DNA of 59,334 nt, taken from NCBI RefSeq assembly GCF_001613325.1, contig NZ_BDCD01000035.1:1-59334 (forward strand), written 5' to 3'. The DNA comes from Nocardia yamanashiensis NBRC 100130. GTDB lineage: Bacteria; Actinomycetota; Actinomycetes; Mycobacteriales; Mycobacteriaceae. The position numbers were made by a program, and so were the translations under genes. Shown one piece after another: positions 51,937 to 59,334 of this stretch. The first letter of the stretch is position 1, and each line of letters opens with the position of its first letter. The notes below the pieces were generated by a model that saw nothing but the letters and a program-made list of their open reading frames with translations, searched no databases and was not told the origin of the DNA.

Positions 51937-52686
51937 ATGACGAACCCATTCCGCCTCGACGACCTCATCGACGGCATCAAGAAGGCCCGCCCCGACGACG
52001 TGCTCGACCAGCTCTCCGACGCGGTCGTGGTCGCCGACCACATGGGTGAGGTCGCCGACCACCTCATCGGCCACTTCGTCGATCAAGCCCGCCGCTCCGG
52101 CGCGTCCTGGACCGACATCGGCCGCAGCATGGGCGTCAGCAAGCAGGCCGCCCAGAAGCGTTTCGTGCCCAAGGCGCCCGCCGGTGACGCCGCCGCGCTC
52201 GATCCGAACGCCGGTTTCGCCCGCTTCACCTCGCGGGCGCGCAAGGTGGTGGTCTCCGCGCAGGAGCTGGCCCGCGACGGCGGCAACCTCGAGATCGTGC
52301 CCGAGCACCTGATCCTCGGCATGGTCGCCGATCCGGAATCGCTGGCGGTCCAGGCCATTACGGCCAAGGGCGTGTCCGCCGACGCGGTCCGCCGGGTCGC
52401 GACGGCCGCGCTGCCGGTATCCGACGGCGAAGCCCTCCCCGCCCTCATTCCCTTCTCCGCCGAGTCCCGCAAGGTGCTCGAACTGACCTTCCGCGAGGCG
52501 CTGCGGCTCGGTCACAACTACGTCGGCACCGAGCATCTGCTGCTCGCGCTGCTCGATCTGGAGAACGGTTCGGGAGTCTTGTCCGGTCTGGGATTGCACA
52601 AGGACGAGATTTCCGCCGATCTTGTGGCGCTGCTGTCCTCGCTGACTTCGCAGGCCCCGACCTCGGCGTCTTCGGACTCGCAGTAG
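51937..52686 (+). CDS. Clp N-terminal repeat protein without ATPase domain
   Basis: The 249-residue protein has an N-terminal segment (about 1-85) with a helix-turn-helix-like WTDIGRSMGVSKQAAQKRFV, followed by two Clp-N (ClpA/ClpC double repeat) units: FTSRARKVVVSAQELARDGGNLEIVPEHLILGM and FSAESRKVLELTFREALRLGHNYVGTEHLLLALL. No AAA module follows. Such proteins may act as adaptors or decoys for ClpC, or as DNA-binding stress regulators. The dyads immediately upstream suggest autoregulation. The C-terminus is Ser/Thr-rich. Confidence 0.87.
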   Translation: MTNPFRLDDLIDGIKKARPDDVLDQLSDAVVVADHMGEVADHLIGHFVDQARRSGASWTDIGRSMGVSKQAAQKRFVPKAPAGDAAALDPNAGFARFTSRARKVVVSAQELARDGGNLEIVPEHLILGMVADPESLAVQAITAKGVSADAVRRVATAALPVSDGEALPALIPFSAESRKVLELTFREALRLGHNYVGTEHLLLALLDLENGSGVLSGLGLHKDEISADLVALLSSLTSQAPTSASSDSQ

Positions 52687-52739
52687 TTCTGCGGGCCCGC
52701 GTCCCCGGGTGCGCCGGTTCGGACCGATACGATATCGGC

Positions 52740-53048
52740 ATGGCGGACGACGAAGGTTCCGACCTAGTTGCGGGCGAAAGACGCGCCGATCTGATGCGCG
52801 CCCTCTTCTATGTCTCCACCGAAGACGCCCCGGACGGCGGCTACATCGTCACCGGCGACCTCCCACCCGAGGTCGCCCCACCCTTCATCCGCGCGATCAT
52901 GCGCATCGAAGCCGAACTCCTCCTCCAGGACGCCGAACTCGTCACCGTCGAAGACGGCGAACCCCGCACCCCCGAGGAACGCCGCACCGACGCCCTCATC
53001 GCCCTCCTCCTCCGCGTCGACGAACGCTCCGGCTTCCACCCTGCGTGA
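52740..53048 (+). CDS. Hypothetical acidic protein of 102 residues
   Basis: The protein starts at ATG 52740 without a strong ribosome binding site. It is acidic and helical, with a beta-like start (ALFYVSTEDAPDGGYIVTGDLP) and two long helices (FIRAIMRIEAELLLQDAEL and TDALIALLLRVDE). No Cys, signal or membrane segment. I do not recognise the family. The 250 bp that follow hold only G/C hairpins (53232-53297) before the CIRCE elements. Confidence 0.65.
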   Translation: MADDEGSDLVAGERRADLMRALFYVSTEDAPDGGYIVTGDLPPEVAPPFIRAIMRIEAELLLQDAELVTVEDGEPRTPEERRTDALIALLLRVDERSGFHPA

Positions 53049-53231
53049 AACCATGGCGAGGTTCGGTAGAGACCTCTCGCGGATGTCGGCGCCCGGTATC
53101 GCCGCCTCGTGGCCGGCGTCGTCGCCTCGCCGCCGGATTCATCACTCAGGTTGGCGCACACCGGGTTCGGTGACCTTCGACCCGACGAAGGGGCTCCGCC
53201 CTTTCATTCGGGCGCGTAGCGCCAGCTCTCG

Positions 53232-53297
53232 CCCCCTTTCGGGGGTTCGGGGGCAGCGCCCCCGAGTCCCCTTTTCGAGGGTTTGGGGCGAAGCCCC
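53232..53297. repeat. Cluster of G/C hairpins upstream of groEL
   Basis: CCCCCTTTCGGGGG, CGGGGGC-AGC-GCCCCCG (53248-53264) and GGGGC-GAA-GCCCC (53285-53297) lie in a row. They may act as a terminator for upstream transcription. Confidence 0.5.
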
Positions 53298-53301
53298 ATA
53301 C

Positions 53302-53328
53302 CTTGCACTCGCCATGAGTGAGTGCTAA
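53302..53328. promoter_or_regulatory. CIRCE operator 1 (HrcA site)
   Basis: CTTGCACTC-N9-GAGTGCTAA matches the CIRCE consensus TTAGCACTC-N9-GAGTGCTAA, with the right arm perfect. Confidence 0.9.
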
Positions 53329-53336
53329 AAAGGTCT

Positions 53337-53363
53337 TTGGCACTCCAATCACGTGAGTGCTAG
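53337..53363. promoter_or_regulatory. CIRCE operator 2 (HrcA site)
   Basis: TTGGCACTC-N9-GAGTGCTAG is a second CIRCE, starting 35 bp after the first. A possible promoter, TTGGCA (53337-53342) with TAGGTC (53361-53366), would be covered by it. Confidence 0.88.
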
Positions 53364-53458
53364 GTCGGGGCGGTGAGGCCAGAATCCTGGTCGTCCGTCG
53401 CGGGCACCAAGCCTGGCCAGAACACTGTCAATCCCCAGATCTGGAGGATCTCAACGCA

Positions 53459-55081
<1,623 letters not shown>

Positions 55082-55111
55082 GTCCTGCTCTCCGGCAATG
55101 GTTTTGAACAA

Positions 55112-55147
55112 CCGAAGGCCGACCACCATCAGGTGGTCGGCCTTCGG
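55112..55147 (+). terminator. Terminator of groEL2
   Basis: CCGAAGGCCGACCACC and GGTGGTCGGCCTTCGG form a perfect 16-bp stem around ATCA, 31 bp after the stop, followed by GCTTTCC. Confidence 0.9.
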
Positions 55148-55200
55148 GCTTTCCTGGGGGCCGGTCGCCGGGCGGCCCGGGAGTGCGGCGGTCGTCTCGT

Positions 55201-55692
55201 CTATCGGGCCGCCCGGATCCAGCGGCCGGTCGACGGCAGCGCCGCGAGGATGAGGGGCACGATCGCGGGGACGATGAACATCGCGCTGAACGCGAGACCG
55301 CCCAGATAGAGGTGCTGGCCGCGGACGGCGCGCTCCGCGATCATCGTGAACAGCTCGGCGAGCACCAGCGCGCTGCCGCCGATCACCATGACGCGGCCGA
55401 CGGTCAGCCTGCACAGCAACAGGACTCCGCCGAGCAGCAGCAGGAACGCGGCGGGCAGTTGCAGGAGCAGCGAGTACGGCACGGTCGCGCGGACCGAGCC
55501 GGAGAAGCGGGACAGCAGCGTCAGCGCCGAATAGCCGCCCCAGGCCGCGTACAGCCCGAACGTCAGCGCGAACACCGCCGCGCAGATGGCCGTCGCGGGA
55601 TCGGGCCGCGTCGACGGCGCGTACTGGAACTGCCCGGGCGGATACATGACCGGCGCGACCGAGTATCCCGGGTAACCGTTCGGGTGATTCAT
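55201..55692 (-). CDS. Small four-helix membrane protein
   Basis: The 163-residue protein has a Pro/Tyr-rich N-terminus (NGYPGYSVAPVMYPPGQFQY) and four hydrophobic helices, including AICAAVFALTFGLYAAWGG and AFSAMFIVPAIVPLILAAL. No motif is seen. Convergent with groEL2, the groEL2 terminator lying between them. Function unknown. Confidence 0.7.
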   Translation of the reverse strand: MNHPNGYPGYSVAPVMYPPGQFQYAPSTRPDPATAICAAVFALTFGLYAAWGGYSALTLLSRFSGSVRATVPYSLLLQLPAAFLLLLGGVLLLCRLTVGRVMVIGGSALVLAELFTMIAERAVRGQHLYLGGLAFSAMFIVPAIVPLILAALPSTGRWIRAAR

Positions 55693-55791
55693 CGCGTGCC
55701 TCCGCTGCTCGGTCCATGATCGTTTCGCTGATGACCATTCCCGGCAGCGCTTAACCGATTCTTGCGATCCGGCTAAAAGCCTTGCGGCGCT

Positions 55792-56658
55792 CTACATTCC
55801 ACCCTGGAATCGAGCCGCCCGGCTCGCGTCCGTGCGCCCGGGCAGCAGGGCGTCGATCACATTGGTGACGCGCCCGAGGAACGGTCCGAGCCGCCGCGGC
55901 CGATCGATCACCGCATCGGCGATGACCTGCGCCCCCTGCTCCGGGCTGAGCGCGGAAGCCTTCGCGTACAGCGGATTGGGCGCGATCATCGGCGTCCGCA
56001 CCAGCGGCATATAGATCGAGGTGAAGCGCACGTTCTCGGTGAGGGCCTCGACCTGAAGACTGTCGCTCAGCGAATCCAGCGCGGCCTTCGAAGCCACGTA
56101 AGCGCCGTAACCCGAGCCGCCGAACAGATTCGCGGCCGACAGGATATTGATGATCTGCCCGTCGCGCCGTTCCCGCATACCCGGCAGCACCGCGAGCATG
56201 AGCCGCACGGCCGCGAAGTAATTGAGCCGCATGGTGCGCTCGTAGTCGTGCGGCCGATCGTAGGACTCGTCGAGCCGCCGCCGGATGGATCGCCCCGCAT
56301 TGTTGACCAGGATGTCCACCCCGCCGTGATCGGCCAGCACCTGCGCGATCATGGCGTCCAGCGCGTCGAAATCATTGAGATCGCACGGATAGATCGCCGC
56401 CTTCCCGCCCTGCCCCTCGACTTCCGCCGCGGCCGCCCGCAATTCGTCCTCGCGCCGCGCGACCAGCAGTACCGTCGCTCCGGCCGCCCCGCACTGCACG
56501 GCCGCCGCGCGCCCGATCCCCGACGAAGCCCCGGTGATCAGCACCCGCTTGCCGCCCACCGCCTCGGCGAGCGTGCGGTCGCGCTTGATCCGCGATATCG
56601 AGACTTGGGTGTCGAGGGCGTGCTTGACGCGGTAGAGCAATCCGGAGAGATCTCGCAT
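55792..56658 (-). CDS. Short-chain dehydrogenase/reductase, Rv0439c-like
   Basis: The 288-residue SDR has the cofactor motif LITGASSGIGRAAA, NNAG in ILVNNAGRS, the catalytic Ser in NILSAAN and the YxxxK pair in YGAYVASKAA. A 40-residue N-terminal extension (MRDLSGLLYRVKHALDTQVS) precedes the fold and is shared with the neighbour of groEL2 in mycobacteria, where related enzymes act on lipids. Start is the ATG at 56658; the open frame upstream to 57147 is an antisense shadow. Confidence 0.9.
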   Translation of the reverse strand: MRDLSGLLYRVKHALDTQVSISRIKRDRTLAEAVGGKRVLITGASSGIGRAAAVQCGAAGATVLLVARREDELRAAAAEVEGQGGKAAIYPCDLNDFDALDAMIAQVLADHGGVDILVNNAGRSIRRRLDESYDRPHDYERTMRLNYFAAVRLMLAVLPGMRERRDGQIINILSAANLFGGSGYGAYVASKAALDSLSDSLQVEALTENVRFTSIYMPLVRTPMIAPNPLYAKASALSPEQGAQVIADAVIDRPRRLGPFLGRVTNVIDALLPGRTDASRAARFQGGM

Positions 56659-56801
56659 GGGCTGGATGCTAAGTGCCCCTGCGATATTCGGGGCGATGGT
56701 TCGGGAAAGGCGCCGAACCGCCCCGCCATCGTGACCGGTCGGTAGGCTCAGCCGCGAACCGGTCCGGGGAGGCCGGTTCTTCGGGGACGGGGAGAAGATC
56801 C

Positions 56802-57788
56802 ATGAATTATCCGCCACAGGGGCAACCAGGTTTTCCGCAACAATCACCCGGTGGGCAGGGCTTTCCACAGCAGCCGGGCCGCCCGCAGCCGGGGTACGGC
56901 CAACCTGGTCCGAGCCGACAGCCGGGCCTGGGACAGCAGCCGGGGATGGGACAGCAGCCGGGCTATGCGCAACAACCCGGGCAAATGCAGCCTCCCGGAT
57001 ACGGTCCGCCGGGCCAAGGTCAGCCGCAGTCATTCGGGCAGCAGCCCTATGAAACCCCGCCGCAGCAGGGCGGGTTCCCGCCGCAACCGGGCGGCGTGCC
57101 GCCGCAGTGGGGCGGGCAGCCGCCACGTCCGCCGGTATGGAAATCACCGCTGGTGCTGCTCGGCGCTGGCCTGGCCGTGATGCTGGTCGTGGTTATCACC
57201 GTCGTGCTCGCGACCGGCGGCGGCAACGACGGCGGCACCACCGCGAAGCCCACGGCCACGAGCGCGCCCGCACCCTCGGCAGCGTCGTCCGCCGCCGCGG
57301 CCACGACCGCGCCGTCCAGCGGCAAGCCCACGCCGAAGTCGCCCACCGCCAGCGCGAAGGCCGCCGCCCCGGTGCCCGCCGACGTGCAGCCGATTCTCGA
57401 CGCGATGCCCGCGGCACTGCGCGAGGCGGTCGCGCCGAACTTCAACCGGACCACCAAACCGGGCTACACCGACGACGATTCGTTCGGCACCGGCGCGGAC
57501 TTCAATATCGGGCAGCACGACGCGCTGATCGCCGGTCTCACCGAGGGCGGCAAGGACCGCGCGGTGCTCGCGCACCTGAGCACCGACCCGTCGCGGCTGC
57601 CGGCCCTGTGGCGCAAGCAGTTCACCGACCGCCTGACCGAACAGGGTTCGAAACTGATCCGCTTCAACGACAAGGGCGTGAGCGGAACGATGGAGTACTT
57701 CAATACCGAGACGAACCTGTACGTCGCGGTCACCGGCTTCAAGGACAAGGCGTCGGCACTGACGTTCGTCCAGCGCGCGGGTCTGTGA
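56802..57788 (+). CDS. Pro/Gln-rich single-pass membrane protein, paralogue A
   Basis: The 328-residue protein has a cytoplasmic Gln/Pro/Gly-rich N-terminus of about 110 residues (repeats such as QQPGYAQQPGQMQPPGYG), one transmembrane helix (LVLLGAGLAVMLVVVITVVLA), a Ala/Ser/Thr-rich linker and a C-terminal extracytoplasmic domain of about 130 residues. That domain reads PVPADVQPILDAMPAALREAV, HDALIAGL, and ends in ALTFVQRAGL. GGGGAGAAG precedes the ATG at 56802. It is followed 11 bp later by a paralogue. I do not recognise the C-terminal domain. Confidence 0.82.
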   Translation: MNYPPQGQPGFPQQSPGGQGFPQQPGRPQPGYGQPGPSRQPGLGQQPGMGQQPGYAQQPGQMQPPGYGPPGQGQPQSFGQQPYETPPQQGGFPPQPGGVPPQWGGQPPRPPVWKSPLVLLGAGLAVMLVVVITVVLATGGGNDGGTTAKPTATSAPAPSAASSAAAATTAPSSGKPTPKSPTASAKAAAPVPADVQPILDAMPAALREAVAPNFNRTTKPGYTDDDSFGTGADFNIGQHDALIAGLTEGGKDRAVLAHLSTDPSRLPALWRKQFTDRLTEQGSKLIRFNDKGVSGTMEYFNTETNLYVAVTGFKDKASALTFVQRAGL

Positions 57789-57799
57789 GGTAGCGGCAG

Positions 57800-58696
57800 A
57801 TGACGTATCCACCACAGCGACCGCACCCGGGCAATCCGGCGCCCTACGGCCCCGGCCCCCAATATCCATCGCAACCCGCAGGCCGCCAAGGAGTTCCAGG
57901 TCAGCAAGGCTTTCCAGGGCAGGGCCACGCACCGTATCCGGCGCAACCCCAGCCGGGCTGGGGCGGTCCGGCGCAGCAGCCGGGTTGGTCCGGGCAACAG
58001 GGCCAGTGGCAGCCCGCACCCACTCCGCCCGGCGGGCCGGGGTCGAAACTGCCGCTCGTGCTGATCGGCGGCGCGGTGGTGCTGGTGATCGCGATCATCG
58101 CCGTCGTCGCCCTGGTCGCATCGAACGGCGACAATGGCGGCGGCACCACCGCGATGCCGAATACGACTGCCGCGCAATCCACTTCGGCTTCGGCTTCGTC
58201 CGAGAGCGCGCCGTCGGCCACTACATCGCCGGCAGCCAAGCCGACCGCCTCGGCCAAGGCACAGCAACCGGTCCCGGCGTCCTTGCAACCGGTCGTGGAC
58301 GCATTGCCCGCGGCGGTGCGGCAGGCGGTGCTGAAGAATTCGATCCGGGAGCGTCCCGCCGACACCATGTTCGGCTACGACGCCGCGGCCGGGTTCACCC
58401 TCAGCGCGCACGACGCCCTGCTCAGCGGGCTGATGCGGCATCCGGACAACGACTACTATCCGACCGCCTACATCACAACCAAGCCCGATTACCTGAAGCG
58501 GATCTGGACCAGTCAGCATCCGGACTGGTTGTCCGACGAGGGTTCGCGCCTGGTCCGCATCGATCCGGGTAGCCAGAACTCCAAGGGCACGGCGACCGTG
58601 GAGATCTTCCTGCCGGCGAGCAATCTCTACTTCTCGCTGTCCACCTTCGACACCGCGGACGCCGCACGGCAGTTCGTGCAGCGCGCCGGATTCTGA
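57800..58696 (+). CDS. Pro/Gln-rich single-pass membrane protein, paralogue B
   Basis: The 298-residue protein repeats the layout of the previous gene: Gln/Pro/Gly-rich N-terminus, one helix (LPLVLIGGAVVLVIAIIAVVALVA), Ser/Thr/Ala linker, and a C-terminal domain with PVPASLQPVVDALPAAVRQAV, SAHDALLSGL and the end RQFVQRAGF. The two C-terminal domains share these anchor segments but differ much in between, which suggests an old duplication. The 11-bp gap implies co-transcription. Function unknown. Confidence 0.82.
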   Translation: MTYPPQRPHPGNPAPYGPGPQYPSQPAGRQGVPGQQGFPGQGHAPYPAQPQPGWGGPAQQPGWSGQQGQWQPAPTPPGGPGSKLPLVLIGGAVVLVIAIIAVVALVASNGDNGGGTTAMPNTTAAQSTSASASSESAPSATTSPAAKPTASAKAQQPVPASLQPVVDALPAAVRQAVLKNSIRERPADTMFGYDAAAGFTLSAHDALLSGLMRHPDNDYYPTAYITTKPDYLKRIWTSQHPDWLSDEGSRLVRIDPGSQNSKGTATVEIFLPASNLYFSLSTFDTADAARQFVQRAGF

Positions 58697-58798
58697 ATCC
58701 GGTCACCGTCGTCCCCGGCCGGCGTGCCACCGTGTCTCGTCATCGATCTGGTGGTGAGCACCGCGCGTCAGCTCGGGGACGCGGTCGCGCGGTGCCCC

Positions 58799-59080
58799 TC
58801 AGGGATTGGGGTGGCGTTGGGAGAGCGTGACCGCCGCGTCGATGGGCCGGATGCCCAGCACCTCCGCGATGATCACGACCTTCGACTGGAGGGAAGCGTC
58901 GTTCGGGTAGTCGGGGTCGTAGAGCAGTTCGACCAATTCCATGGCGGCCAGTGCTTGGTCCCGGGTGAGCAAGCGGCCCGGTAACCATGAAACGCGCCAG
59001 TTGGTTTCCATTTCTCCGGGTATTCGTTCTGCGAACTCGCCGACTAGCGGGGTGGTGATCGACCAATCGCAGACGTACAC
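58799..59080 (-). CDS. Hypothetical protein of 93 residues
   Basis: The frame starts at a GTG at 59080 (MYVCDWSITTPLVGEF) with a weak TGAGG upstream. It is acidic with a Trp-rich first half and a helical second half (TRDQALAAMELVELLYD). No signal or membrane segment. It is divergent from the strong promoter at 59109. Function unknown. Confidence 0.6.
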   Translation of the reverse strand: MYVCDWSITTPLVGEFAERIPGEMETNWRVSWLPGRLLTRDQALAAMELVELLYDPDYPNDASLQSKVVIIAEVLGIRPIDAAVTLSQRHPNP

Positions 59081-59108
59081 GCCTCAATTAGACCTCTGAC
59101 CAGGCGAT

Positions 59109-59138
59109 TTGACATCGGTTCGTAGCAACACGTAACTT
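59109..59138 (+). promoter_or_regulatory. Strong sigma-70-type promoter reading out of the window
   Basis: A consensus -35 TTGACA (59109-59114) and -10 TAACTT (59133-59138) are separated by 18 bp. This is the best primary-sigma promoter match I found in the window. Confidence 0.65.
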
Positions 59139-59145
59139 ATTCCAG

Positions 59146-59334
59146 GTCAGAGCGACACGGACACCGACCCGGAGCCCCAAGGGCCTGGGAAACGAGGTTG
59201 GACGAGGAGCGCCTGATGATCAGATTAGTTTCGACCGACCAGCGGATTTGGTTCTGCCGGAGGGTCTGAGCTAAGCTTCACAAGCAACAAACAAGCAGCC
59301 TCACCGACAAGCGGGACTAGAGCCCGGGCGTTGG
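59146..59334 (+). other. Untranslated leader or small RNA region at the window end
   Basis: At least 185 nt downstream of the promoter contain no start codon with a ribosome binding site and no long frame. CTGAT-G-ATCAG (about 59209-59219) is a perfect short dyad. This is a candidate structured leader or non-coding RNA; I could not match it to a known riboswitch class. Confidence 0.4.

Noticed and set aside
55792..57147. Long N-terminal extension of the SDR gene
   Set aside because: The extra 163 codons are antisense to the next gene's Pro/Gln-rich segment; the ATG at 56658 gives the family's usual start.
59146..59334. Known riboswitch (cyclic-di-AMP, cobalamin) or tmRNA/RNase P RNA
   Set aside because: Searched by eye for their conserved core sequences and did not find them; left as an unassigned leader.

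Overview
The window is a high-GC actinobacterial chromosome segment, almost certainly from Nocardia or a close mycolic-acid relative. It encodes an arabinosyltransferase (Emb), an antigen-85-type mycolyltransferase, an MMPL transporter, a PapA5-like acyltransferase and a GroEL ending in GGMGGMDF. Gene order also matches the Mycobacterium tuberculosis Rv0423c-Rv0440 neighbourhood (from memory): thiC, xthA, GNAT, def, DUF3263, LytR_C protein, sodC, ybdK-type ligase, Cdc48-like ATPase, pssA, psd, SDR and groEL2.

Layout. 1-6.6 kb: tail of a repeat protein, a condensation-fold acyltransferase, a divergent epoxide hydrolase/TetR pair with two matching operators, a small conserved protein, an M20 amidohydrolase, an unusual four-gene minus-strand tRNA array (Glu, Lys, Glu, Ser) and a VOC protein. 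6.6-16.4 kb: envelope genes (Emb, mycolyltransferase), thiC under a TPP riboswitch, a 27-bp minisatellite, and a secreted lipase divergent from a TetR gene. 16.4-28.8 kb: a small secreted protein, an MMPL transporter, the homogentisate pathway pair hmgA-fahA, then a lipid-oxidation cluster (TetR, acyl-CoA dehydrogenase, DUF2236/MpaB-like oxygenase, fadE5) and two small envelope proteins. 28.9-44.5 kb: the conserved housekeeping block plus a PAP2/Aur1-type membrane enzyme, a polytopic membrane protein, FabH, a SIMPL lipoprotein and an SRPBCC protein.

44.7-48.5 kb holds the most striking system. It is a tightly coupled three-gene operon: a response regulator fused to a glutaredoxin-like and a thioredoxin-reductase-like flavoprotein that lacks the CxxC centre, a cyclic-nucleotide-binding-domain histidine kinase, and a UBP-type zinc-finger protein. 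It looks like a redox or nucleotide-responsive two-component device whose output is an enzyme rather than DNA binding.

48.6-59.3 kb: a lipoprotein, a SigJ/ECF41-type sigma factor next to an NDH-2-like flavoprotein with an ECF41-like promoter, a Clp-N-repeat protein without ATPase behind paired dyads, groEL with two CIRCE operators, an SDR, a tandem pair of paralogous Pro/Gln-rich single-pass membrane proteins, and finally a strong promoter with a long untranslated leader running off the window.

All calls are from reading the sequence; no database search was possible. Starts were chosen by ribosome binding site, overlap and family alignment from memory.
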